Shown here: one piece after another, positions 20,224 to 27,618 of the stretch
How the letters are laid out: each line of letters begins with the position of its first letter
How positions within the stretch are numbered: position 1 is the stretch's first letter
Source of the DNA: Lachnospira hominis (ex Liu et al. 2021)
GTDB lineage: Bacteria > Bacillota > Clostridia > Lachnospirales > Lachnospiraceae
Assembly: GCF_014287955.1 (NCBI RefSeq)
Contig: NZ_JACOPD010000013.1
Location: 1 to 32,047, forward strand
Direction: 5' to 3'
Length of the DNA stretch: 32,047 nucleotides
The notes under the pieces: generated by a model
The model's input: the letters and a program-made list of their open reading frames with translations, nothing else
The model's database searches: none
Told to the model about the DNA's origin: nothing
Translations under genes and position numbers: made by a program

Positions 20224-21177
20224 TCAGCTAAGAAAAATATCAATATTTTTTATGAATTTTAACGGCTGTTCAATCTGTGGATAATGTTTTGCATTTTCAA
20301 TTGTAACAGATTCTATAGCCGGATTAAGCGATTTATACAATTTTGCAGATTCAATAGCAGTTGTGTCACATGAACCATTAATAATGTAAATGCTATTGTC
20401 AATTTTACTTACAGCTTTGCTTATAGAAACAGTTGTATAATGACATTCTGTACTTGTAAAAAGATATTTTGCATTACTTCCGCCAAGATGTGCATTTTCA
20501 CTGTATGTATCAATAAGATTCTGTGATATTGAATTTTTGTTATTGAAGTATTTTAATACAAATCCGGAATTAAGCTTTTGACGACTCATGCATATATTAT
20601 AAATGAGAGTGCCTAAAACAGGTGAGTTGAGAAGATATCTTCTTATTTCACACATTTTATCCGGAGTTTTTAATGCTGATTTTATATCCTGTGGACTTAC
20701 AAGAATCAGTTTATTAAAAATGTATGGATTAGAATACACTGTCATTATTGCCATTGGGGCTGAATCACCCTGTGCAATAATATCCGTTTTTTTATGAATG
20801 ACATTAATAACAAAATCCTGAATCATCTGTGTATACATATATGTTGTGTATGTTATATTCGGTTTATCGGAATGACCACATCCAAGCAGGTCGATGGCAT
20901 ATACTGTATGATTTCTGCCAAGTGATTTTATTATTCTGTCCCATTCGCATAATGAGCAGGAAGATTTTAAATCGTGAATAAGCAAAATTGGAGAACCCTC
21001 TCCTGAAATAGTATACGATATATTACCGAATTTCCATTTATATGTACTGCGTGTTTCTTTATTGGTAAGGTTTTTAATAACAGAAGATGAAAAAATCATC
21101 TGATTAATGATATGTGCCGTTGAAATAACAGCTGCAGATGCAGTTACGGCAAGTCCTGCTTTTTTCCATTTATTCAT
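20224..21177 (-). CDS. Membrane-anchored alpha/beta hydrolase
   Basis: This is an alpha/beta hydrolase (317 residues) of unknown substrate. A hydrophobic N-terminal segment after MNKWKK (about residues 7-30) looks like a signal anchor, so the catalytic domain may be outside the membrane. The fold is supported by LLIHDLKS (65-72), YAIDLLGCGHSDKP (93-106), putative nucleophile Ser139, Asp271 in GSCDTT and His298 in NAKHYP. The nucleophile elbow is GDSAP, not GxSxG: the second glycine is Pro141. The ATG has GGAG eight bases upstream. It is the only gene here facing the replication fork, and it is divergent from the two-component genes. Confidence 0.82.
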   Translation of the reverse strand: MNKWKKAGLAVTASAAVISTAHIINQMIFSSSVIKNLTNKETRSTYKWKFGNISYTISGEGSPILLIHDLKSSCSLCEWDRIIKSLGRNHTVYAIDLLGCGHSDKPNITYTTYMYTQMIQDFVINVIHKKTDIIAQGDSAPMAIMTVYSNPYIFNKLILVSPQDIKSALKTPDKMCEIRRYLLNSPVLGTLIYNICMSRQKLNSGFVLKYFNNKNSISQNLIDTYSENAHLGGSNAKYLFTSTECHYTTVSISKAVSKIDNSIYIINGSCDTTAIESAKLYKSLNPAIESVTIENAKHYPQIEQPLKFIKNIDIFLS

Positions 21178-21234
21178 ATTACATTCTCCATTCTATACAG
21201 AATCATATGTTTCATTTACCATAATATTAATAAT

Positions 21235-21263
21235 ATTATAGTATATATGTACTAAACTCGCAA
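21235..21263 (-). promoter_or_regulatory. Promoter of the alpha/beta hydrolase
   Basis: On the minus strand TTGCGA (21258-21263) and a perfect TATAAT (21235-21240) are 17 bases apart, about 60 bases upstream of the hydrolase start. Confidence 0.7.
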
Positions 21264-21294
21264 CGAATATTAAAAAAATACTTTAAAATTTACT

Positions 21295-21314
21295 CAATAT
21301 AATGTATTATATTG
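21295..21314. promoter_or_regulatory. Near-perfect 20-bp dyad in the divergent hydrolase/kinase gap
   Basis: CAATATAA and TTATATTG are inverted around TGTA. The dyad lies about 30 bases upstream of the hydrolase promoter's -35 and in the region where a kinase-gene promoter is expected. It could be an operator, for example for the adjacent response regulator, but the AT-rich composition makes chance symmetry possible. For the kinase, only a weak TTGTAA-16-TGATAC (21312-21339) is seen. Confidence 0.4.
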
Positions 21315-21425
21315 TAAATGTTTCAAGGTAATATGATACTGTTGTAATATAAATAGTATATTATGAATATACAGTTCGGTTGTGTTTTTTATGAGCTGCT
21401 CCTTGGCAAGCATGGGGAATATTTA

Positions 21426-22454
21426 ATGAGTGAAGTTAGTAAGTTTTTAATTGAAGAATATGATAATACTAATCATAAAATAAATGAAATAAATTATTCT
21501 ATAAGAGGCTTGGATATTGATATAGATTCAATTGACAATTATCTTAAAAAAATAAGACAAAAGGAAAGTGAACCTGAATCATTATTTGAATCAAAAAATT
21601 ATGATACATGTTTTCGTGAGGATGAGATTCAAAAACTTGAGAGTCAAAGACAAGAGCTTCTTTCAAAAAAAAGTTTGTTGCAAGATGAACTTTCGGAATT
21701 GACATTCAGATGTGAACGTATAAAAAAATTATGTGATGATTGTAATAATGATGTAATTGCATCAGAGATATATAATAATAATTCAAAAGTATATTCACAT
21801 ACAGTAAGTATGAATGAATTGTCTAATCAGGAAAAAGACAGAAGACGTATTGCGATGGATATACATGACACTGTAGTTCAAGATTTGGCGGCAATAATTT
21901 TTAAAAATGAATTTATTCTGCATATTATGCAGAGTGATATTGAACGTGCCAGAATTGAAATTAAAAATAACAGTGATATGTTAAATAACTGTATAAGTGA
22001 ATTAAGAAATATAATTTTTAATCTAAGACCTTTGCCATTGGAAAATTCTAATTTTAAAGATAGTTTTTGTAAGATGGTTGATTTACTTCAAAAAAAAACA
22101 AATATTTTAATTCAATATGAATATAAAGGCGATGAATGTCCGGATATAGATAAGGTTCTTCTTATTAATGTAATAAGAATGATTTTTGAATTGTGTACAA
22201 ATTCTATTAAACATTCAAGAGGAACAAATATTTATATTAGTATTGAGATAACAAAAAAAAGCATTAAATTCTTTGTGGCTGATAATGGCTGTGGATTTGA
22301 TTATAATAATGTATGTAAAAATACTAAAGGACAAGGATTATCAATGATAAGAGACAGATTATACATTTTTAATGGTTCTGTTAAAGTAACAAAAAATAAT
22401 GATAAGGGAATTAAATTTTATATTGATATTCCTTTGGAGTACAAAGAAAAATAG
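21426..22454 (+). CDS. Cytosolic DegS/NarX-type sensor histidine kinase
   Basis: This histidine kinase of the HisKA_3 class has 342 residues from the ATG at 21426, chosen because GGGGA lies about seven bases upstream. An in-frame ATG at 21363 has no site. No membrane segment is visible. The N-terminal 110 residues are charged and heptad-like, suggesting a coiled-coil sensor as in DegS. The phospho-acceptor is His147 in RIAMDIHDTVVQDL. The ATPase motifs are ELCTNSIKH near 258, ADNGCGFD near 285 and GQGLSMIRDRL near 301. The response regulator follows 21 bases later. The stimulus is unknown. Confidence 0.88.
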   Translation: MSEVSKFLIEEYDNTNHKINEINYSIRGLDIDIDSIDNYLKKIRQKESEPESLFESKNYDTCFREDEIQKLESQRQELLSKKSLLQDELSELTFRCERIKKLCDDCNNDVIASEIYNNNSKVYSHTVSMNELSNQEKDRRRIAMDIHDTVVQDLAAIIFKNEFILHIMQSDIERARIEIKNNSDMLNNCISELRNIIFNLRPLPLENSNFKDSFCKMVDLLQKKTNILIQYEYKGDECPDIDKVLLINVIRMIFELCTNSIKHSRGTNIYISIEITKKSIKFFVADNGCGFDYNNVCKNTKGQGLSMIRDRLYIFNGSVKVTKNNDKGIKFYIDIPLEYKEK

Positions 22455-22475
22455 ATATAAATGGAGTTAAGTATT

Positions 22476-23120
22476 ATGGCAGTTAATATTGTTATTGCAG
22501 ATGATCATAAAATGGTAAGGGAAGGTTTAAAATGTCTTCTTGAATTAGATAAGGCATATAATGTTGTTGGAGAGGCAGGAGATGGATATGAATGTCTTGA
22601 TGTTGTTAGCAAGACAAATCCTGATATTATAATTATGGATATTAATATGCCAAATCTTGATGGATTACAGACATTAAAAATTATGCGTCAGGAAAATATA
22701 AATAAAAAAGTTATAATGGTTACACTTTATGATGATGTTGATTATTTAATAAAGGCTCTTGATTATAAATGTAATGGTTATGTTTTAAAAAATTCAGATT
22801 TTTCTATTTTAAAGGACGCTATTGACAGCGTTGAAAAAAATGAGATTTATGTAGAACCTAGTCTTACAGTAATGCTTAATTCAAGCCTTGCAAGGAGAGA
22901 TGTTAAGAAATCTATGATAGATTCTCTTACAAAGAGGGAACTTGAGATATTAAAGCTTATTGCACAGGGACTTCTTAATAAAGAAATTGCAGCAATGTTA
23001 AATATTAGCGAAAGAACAGTTAAAAATCATATATCAAATATATTTAAGAAAATTGATGTATCAGATAGAACACAGGCTGCAGTTTTTGCAATTAAAAATG
23101 GAATAGTTGAGATTAAGTAA
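22476..23120 (+). CDS. NarL/FixJ (DegU-like) response regulator
   Basis: This is a transcription regulator (214 residues from the ATG at 22476, nine bases after GGAG). The receiver domain has the acidic pair in IADDHK, phospho-acceptor Asp55 in MDINMPNLDG, Thr in the VTLYDD segment and a later lysine (LKNSD). The C-terminal LuxR-type helix-turn-helix reads LTKRELEILKLIAQGLLNKE and then ISERTVKNHISNIFKKI. It is the cognate partner of the kinase upstream. An ATG 15 bases earlier overlaps the ribosome binding site. A strong terminator ends the pair. Targets are not shown by the sequence. Confidence 0.92.
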   Translation: MAVNIVIADDHKMVREGLKCLLELDKAYNVVGEAGDGYECLDVVSKTNPDIIIMDINMPNLDGLQTLKIMRQENINKKVIMVTLYDDVDYLIKALDYKCNGYVLKNSDFSILKDAIDSVEKNEIYVEPSLTVMLNSSLARRDVKKSMIDSLTKRELEILKLIAQGLLNKEIAAMLNISERTVKNHISNIFKKIDVSDRTQAAVFAIKNGIVEIK

Positions 23121-23148
23121 TTAATTATATATAATTGATATGTATATG

Positions 23149-23182
23149 GATGAGATTTGTAGGTCAAGTCTCATCTTTTTTT
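23149..23182 (+). terminator. Terminator after the response regulator
   Basis: An 11-pair stem with one G-U pair (GATGAGATTTG with CAAGTCTCATC) and a five-base loop is followed by seven T residues. It isolates the two-component operon from parAB. Confidence 0.92.
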
Positions 23183-23305
23183 ATGTTTGTTATTATATGC
23201 GTGCTATTATATAAAACTTATGTTTATAAAAATTGATGACTGCCTAATGTATCAAAAAAAATAAAGAAAAAATTATATAATATACAACAAAAAATAAATA
23301 TTGTG

Positions 23306-23314
23306 TGTTATAAT
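23306..23314 (+). promoter_or_regulatory. Possible parA promoter (extended -10)
   Basis: TGTTATAAT forms an extended -10 with no good -35. It lies about 200 bases upstream of parA and upstream of both parS sites, so the sites would be in the leader. The rest of 23183-23376 is AT-rich with nothing else I can support. Confidence 0.4.
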
Positions 23315-23376
23315 TATTAATGGTATTGAGTTATATTTAATTAATGAAAATGCTAATGTGATATATATTCTTTAGA

Positions 23377-23392
23377 TGTTTCACGTGAAACA
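23377..23392 (+). other. parS: parS centromere site 1
   Basis: TGTTTCACGTGAAACA is an exact match to the conserved 16-bp palindrome bound by ParB/Spo0J. It lies upstream of parA and nucleates the ParB complex that guides origin segregation and SMC loading. Confidence 0.97.
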
Positions 23393-23421
23393 TCTTATGT
23401 GATATTTATAAGTTATATATA

Positions 23422-23437
23422 TGTTTCACGTGAAACA
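23422..23437 (+). other. parS: parS centromere site 2
   Basis: This is a second exact copy of the 16-bp parS palindrome, 45 bases from the first (start to start), about four helical turns, and about 75 bases before parA. Confidence 0.97.
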
Positions 23438-23512
23438 TTATTGGTTGTGGCAGCTGAATAAATATATGCAAGTAAATGCAAGGACGCGAACATATATGGA
23501 AATCGAGGAGTT

Positions 23513-24271
23513 ATGGGGAGAATAATAGCAATAGCAAATCAGAAGGGTGGCGTAGGCAAAACTACGACAGCAATTAACCTTTCAGCATGTCTTGCTGAAA
23601 AAGGTCAAAGAGTTCTAGTTATAGATATAGATCCGCAGGGAAATACGACAAGTGGATTGGGGATAGCAAAAGACAATGTAGATAATACAATATATGAAGT
23701 TATGTTGCAAGAAATTGATATATCTGATGCAATATGTAAAGATATATTTGAAAATCTTGATATCATTCCATCTAATGTAAATCTTGCCGGGGCAGAGATT
23801 GATTTGATTGATATTGAAAATCGAGAATATATTTTAAAAAATGCAATTAATACAGTAAGAAATAATTATGATTATGTTATATTGGATTGTCCTCCATCAC
23901 TAAGTATGCTTACTGTAAATGCGATGACAGCAGCTGATACTGTATTAGTTCCAATTCAATGTGAATATTATGCGTTGGAAGGTTTGACTCAGCTTATACA
24001 TACAATTAATCTTGTAAAGAAAAAATTGAATCCACTTCTTGAACTTGAAGGTGTTGTATTTACAATGTATGATTCGAGAACAAATTTGTCACTTCAGGTT
24101 GTAGAGAATGTTAAGGATAATTTAAAACAGAATATTTATAAGACAATCATACCTAGAAATATCAGACTTGCAGAAGCACCAAGTCATGGATTGCCGATTA
24201 ATAAGTATGATACAAAATCATCAGGAGCTGAGAGTTATAGGATGCTTGCAGATGAAGTTATGAGTAGATGA
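23513..24271 (+). CDS. parA: Chromosome partitioning ATPase ParA/Soj
   Basis: This Walker-type ATPase (252 residues) acts with ParB-parS in origin segregation and, by homology, modulates DnaA activity. The deviant Walker A is KGGVGKTTT (11-19). IDIDPQGNTTSGLG (about 38-51) and VILDCPPSLS are the further nucleotide-site motifs. The C-terminus includes PRNIRLAEAPSHG, a family hallmark. The GAGGAG preceding the ATG is only two bases away, unusually close, yet no other in-frame start is nearby. parB follows 68 bases later. Confidence 0.96.
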   Translation: MGRIIAIANQKGGVGKTTTAINLSACLAEKGQRVLVIDIDPQGNTTSGLGIAKDNVDNTIYEVMLQEIDISDAICKDIFENLDIIPSNVNLAGAEIDLIDIENREYILKNAINTVRNNYDYVILDCPPSLSMLTVNAMTAADTVLVPIQCEYYALEGLTQLIHTINLVKKKLNPLLELEGVVFTMYDSRTNLSLQVVENVKDNLKQNIYKTIIPRNIRLAEAPSHGLPINKYDTKSSGAESYRMLADEVMSR

Positions 24272-24339
24272 TTACCTATGTCTTATTAAATCGAAAGTGA
24301 TATAACAAAATTATTAAATGAGTTGGAGGAAATATATAA

Positions 24340-25272
24340 ATGGCAGTTAGCAAAAAAACCTCATCCAGTAAAAGTTCATCAAAAGGACTTGGTAAAGGAT
24401 TGGGACGTGGAATTAATGCTTTAATTCCTGAAGAGCCAGCAGAAACAAATGAAAAAGTAATAGTTAAAGAAGTTGTGGTTAAAGAGCCGGCAGAGACAAA
24501 GGTAAGATTATCTCAAGTTGAGCCAAATAGAGAACAGCCAAGAAAAATGTTTGATGAAGATGCCCTTATTGAATTATCTGAATCAATTAAACAGTATGGT
24601 GTATTACAGCCATTACTTGTGCAGAAAAAGGATAATTATTATGAAATAATTGCCGGTGAGAGAAGATGGAGAGCAGCAAAACTGGCAGGAGTCAAAGAAG
24701 TGCCGGTTATTATAAAAGATTATTCTGACCAGGAAGTAATGGAAATTGCTCTTATTGAAAATATTCAGAGAGAAGATTTGAATCCAATTGAAGAGGCACA
24801 GGCATATCAGAGACTTATAAAGGATTATCGTTTAAAGCAGGATGAAGTTGCTGAAAAGGTATCTAAATCAAGAGCAGCAATTACTAATTCGTTGAGATTA
24901 TTAAAGCTTGATTCTAGAGTTCAGGAAATGGTTATGGAAGGAAAATTAAGTAATGGCCATGCGAGAACTATTATTGGAATTGAAGATGGTGATAAGCAAT
25001 ATATGATTGCACAAAAGATTTTTGACGAAAAGCTTAGTGTGCGTGAAGTAGAAAAACTTATGCGTGATCTTGATAAACCTGAAAAACCAGTAAAACAGGC
25101 ACCAGAAAATGATTTTATTTACAGAGACCTTGAAGATAAATTCAGCAAAATATTAGGCAGTCAGGTTGCAATAAAAAACAAAAATAATAATAAGGGTAAA
25201 ATTGAAATTGAGTATTACTCTCAGGCAGAATTAGAAAGAATATATGAGATGCTCAAAAAAACACAGGAATAA
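24340..25272 (+). CDS. parB: Chromosome partitioning protein ParB/Spo0J
   Basis: This is the parS-binding CTP-dependent clamp (310 residues). A basic Ser/Lys-rich N-terminus ends in GLGKGLGRGINALI. The CTP-binding core has the GERRWRAAKLAG and ENIQREDLNPIEEAQAY motifs. The helix-turn-helix is about QDEVAEKVSKSRAAITN. The C-terminal dimerisation domain includes EIEYYSQAELERIYEML. The ATG is preceded by GGAGGAAATATATAA. It sits with parA and two perfect parS sites, so the set is complete. Confidence 0.97.
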   Translation: MAVSKKTSSSKSSSKGLGKGLGRGINALIPEEPAETNEKVIVKEVVVKEPAETKVRLSQVEPNREQPRKMFDEDALIELSESIKQYGVLQPLLVQKKDNYYEIIAGERRWRAAKLAGVKEVPVIIKDYSDQEVMEIALIENIQREDLNPIEEAQAYQRLIKDYRLKQDEVAEKVSKSRAAITNSLRLLKLDSRVQEMVMEGKLSNGHARTIIGIEDGDKQYMIAQKIFDEKLSVREVEKLMRDLDKPEKPVKQAPENDFIYRDLEDKFSKILGSQVAIKNKNNNKGKIEIEYYSQAELERIYEMLKKTQE

Positions 25273-25308
25273 GGTTTGCTTCGCAAAACAAGGAGGATAA
25301 GAGATAAG

Positions 25309-25872
25309 ATGATTGATTTTTATGGCTTGTTTTCTGTAGATGCTGCATATGTATTTACGGGAATGGCGGCAGTAACGTTGATTTCGCTAATCATAGCGAT
25401 TATATCTATATGCAAAACTTCATCAATGAAAAAGAAATACAAGGAATTCATGAGTGGAAGTGATGGAACATCTATAGAAGAACTTATAAAGGGTAATCTG
25501 GAAGATGTTAATCAGATTAAAAAACTATCTATTAAGAATGAAAATAATATAAAAGATATATATGAAAAAATGGAATACACATTCCAGAAGATTGGCGTTG
25601 TTAAGTATGATGCATTCCATGAAATGGGTGGAAAACTCAGTTTTGCATTATGTATGCTTGATAAGCTGAATAACGGATATCTTGTAAATGTTATGCATAG
25701 TAATAATGGTTGCTTTGCTTATGTTAAAGAGATTGTTGATGGTCAGTCTTATATTGAACTTGGCGAAGAGGAACAAAAAGCTCTTGATGAAGCAGTTGCA
25801 GGAAGAACCGGCGATGCCATACTTGGCAAAAAGGTTAATGAAATGCTTGAAAATAGTGGAAAAAATAAGTAA
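25309..25872 (+). CDS. DUF4446 family membrane protein
   Basis: This protein has 187 residues from the ATG at 25309, which has AAGGAGG 12 bases upstream. A TTG at 25276 is in frame but coincides with a small TTTGC/GCAAA hairpin. An N-terminal membrane segment (about residues 12-32) is followed by a charged, probably coiled-coil stretch and a C-terminal domain with KYDAFHEMGGKLSFALCMLD. The block containing NGYLVNVMHSNNGCFAYVKE is typical of DUF4446. Genes of this family regularly follow parB in Clostridia, which suggests a link to segregation or the cell envelope. The function is unknown. Confidence 0.85.
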   Translation: MIDFYGLFSVDAAYVFTGMAAVTLISLIIAIISICKTSSMKKKYKEFMSGSDGTSIEELIKGNLEDVNQIKKLSIKNENNIKDIYEKMEYTFQKIGVVKYDAFHEMGGKLSFALCMLDKLNNGYLVNVMHSNNGCFAYVKEIVDGQSYIELGEEEQKALDEAVAGRTGDAILGKKVNEMLENSGKNK

Positions 25873-25943
25873 AATGGTGCATAATATCAAAGGATATAAA
25901 TTAGTTTGTGGATAGCACTGTTTCACAAATGAAGATAAGCGTA

Positions 25944-25959
25944 TGTTTCACGTGATGTA
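25944..25959 (+). other. Degenerate parS-like site upstream of serS
   Basis: The left 12 bases of parS, TGTTTCACGTGA, are intact and the remaining four (TGTA instead of AACA) carry three mismatches. It lies about 50 bases before serS and 2.5 kb from the perfect sites. It may be a weak ParB half-site or a decayed parS. No ordinary promoter or T-box leader is seen in the 135 bases before serS. Confidence 0.5.
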
Positions 25960-26007
25960 TTATTTTAGATTATAAATATTAAGAAGACAGTGCAGAAATG
26001 AGGAAAA

Positions 26008-27291
26008 ATGTTAGATTTGAAATTTGTCAGAGAGAATCCTGACATTGTTAAACAGAATATTAAAAATAAATTTCAGGATAGAAAGCTTCCGTTAGTTGAT
26101 GAAGTTATTGAACTTGATGCAAAGGCAAGAGCAGTTAAGACAGAAGCTGATGAACTTCGTGCAAACAGAAATAAGCTTTCTAAGCAGATTGGTGCTTTAA
26201 TGGGACAGGGAAAGAAAGAAGAAGCAGAAGCTGTTAAGGCTCAGGTTAATGCAGATGCTGACAGATTAAAGGAACTTGAAGCACAGGAAAGTGAACTTAA
26301 TGCAAAAGTAACTGAGATTATGATGACGATTCCTAACATAATTGATCCTAGTGTTCCAATTGGTAAGGATGATAGCGAAAATGTTGAAATTGAAAAATTC
26401 GGTGAACCTGTAGTTCCTGATTTTGAAGTACCATATCACACAGAAATCATGGCCAAATTTAATGGCATAGACCTTGATTCAGCAGGCAAGGTGGCAGGTA
26501 ATGGATTCTATTACCTTATGGGTGACATTGCAAGACTTCATTCAGCAGTAATTTCTTATGCAAGAGATTTCATGATTGACAGAGGCTTCACATACTGTGT
26601 ACCTCCATTTATGATAAGAAGTAATGTTGTTACAGGCGTTATGAGTTTTGATGAGATGGATGCCATGATGTACAAGATTGAAGGTGAAGATCTTTATCTT
26701 ATCGGTACAAGTGAACATTCAATGATTGGTAAGTTTATTGATACAATTACACCAGAATCAGAACTTCCTAAGACTCTTACAAGTTATTCACCATGTTTCA
26801 GAAAAGAAAAAGGTGCTCATGGTATTGAGGAGAGAGGTGTATACAGAATTCATCAGTTCGAAAAGCAGGAAATGATTGTTGTATGTAAGCCTGAAGACAG
26901 CAAGATGTGGTTTGATAAACTTTGGAAGAATACAGTTGATTTATTCAGAAGTCTTGATATTCCTGTAAGAACTCTTGAGTGCTGCTCAGGCGATCTTGCA
27001 GATTTAAAAGTTAAATCTATCGATGTTGAAGCATGGTCTCCAAGACAGAAGAAATATTTTGAAGTAGGTTCATGTTCTAACCTTGGCGATGCACAGGCAA
27101 GAAGACTTAAAATCAGAGTTCAGGATGAAAACAAGAATAAGTATTTTGCACATACTCTTAATAACACGGTTGTTGCGCCACCAAGAATGCTTATCGCATT
27201 TCTTGAAAATAACCTTCAGGCAGATGGAAGCGTAAGAATTCCTGAAGTTTTAAGACCATATATGGGTGGTAAATCTAAGCTTGGCGAATAA
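26008..27291 (+). CDS. serS: Seryl-tRNA synthetase
   Basis: This class II synthetase charges tRNA-Ser (427 residues). The N-terminal segment MLDLKFVRENPDIVKQN and a long antiparallel coiled coil (about 30-110) that contacts the tRNA variable arm are typical. The catalytic core has motif 2 FRKEKGAHGIEERGVYRIHQF and motif 3 LNNTVVAPPRMLIAFLENN. Both, and the serine-binding TSE at 234-236 in IGTSEHSM, differ from the usual bacterial TAEVP and SGLAVGRT forms. This is a divergent bacterial SerRS type. The ATG follows GAGGAAAA. Confidence 0.93.
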   Translation: MLDLKFVRENPDIVKQNIKNKFQDRKLPLVDEVIELDAKARAVKTEADELRANRNKLSKQIGALMGQGKKEEAEAVKAQVNADADRLKELEAQESELNAKVTEIMMTIPNIIDPSVPIGKDDSENVEIEKFGEPVVPDFEVPYHTEIMAKFNGIDLDSAGKVAGNGFYYLMGDIARLHSAVISYARDFMIDRGFTYCVPPFMIRSNVVTGVMSFDEMDAMMYKIEGEDLYLIGTSEHSMIGKFIDTITPESELPKTLTSYSPCFRKEKGAHGIEERGVYRIHQFEKQEMIVVCKPEDSKMWFDKLWKNTVDLFRSLDIPVRTLECCSGDLADLKVKSIDVEAWSPRQKKYFEVGSCSNLGDAQARRLKIRVQDENKNKYFAHTLNNTVVAPPRMLIAFLENNLQADGSVRIPEVLRPYMGGKSKLGE

Positions 27292-27393
27292 TGGACACCA
27301 CATTAATATATATGTATAAATATTAATATTAAATAAACAAAGTAGACAATTTATTGAAATGCATTTTAATATATGATATATTTTGTAATTGGT

Positions 27394-27431
27394 AAATACT
27401 GTGAGCAATACATTTTGCCCACAGTATTTTT
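27394..27431 (+). terminator. Terminator after serS
   Basis: A ten-pair stem, AAATACTGTG with CACAGTATTT, is extended inside by GCAA/TTGC, and TTTTT overlaps its end. It lies about 100 bases after the serS stop. The intervening 27292-27393 is AT-rich with nothing else I can support. Confidence 0.75.
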
Positions 27432-27618
27432 ATGTTATAGCAGTGTAAAAATGAATGAACTTGTGCGGATGTATCTGACTGGCGTAAGCATAGTGGATTA
27501 GTAAGTATATTACATCTGTAAAGGTTGTAAAAATAGCTAAAATATGATAAATTATACATATAAGCAGAGGTGAATTTGTTTTGAACAGTTTTAGACAAAT
27601 GGAGGGCAGAACAGTTCT
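27432..27618 (+). other. 187-bp leader region before the HD-GYP gene
   Basis: No gene is visible. Near the downstream end, GAACAGTTTTA (27583-27593) and GAACAGTTCTA (27609-27619) form a 10/11 direct repeat 26 bases apart that brackets the GGAGGG ribosome binding site. The second copy contains the small inverted repeat AGAAC/GTTCT. I find no clear -35/-10 pair and no match to a cyclic-di-GMP riboswitch core. Confidence 0.4.

Noticed and set aside
25873..26007. T-box leader for serS
   Set aside because: serS genes of Firmicutes often have T-boxes, but only 135 bases are available and neither a T-box core sequence nor an antiterminator/terminator pair is seen.
27452..27502. Sixteen-codon peptide before the HD-GYP gene
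   Set aside because: ATG to stop is open but there is no ribosome binding site and the length is expected by chance.
27432..27618. Cyclic-di-GMP riboswitch before the HD-GYP gene
   Set aside because: The gene context fits, but I cannot find the conserved GEMM core or its two stacked hairpins.
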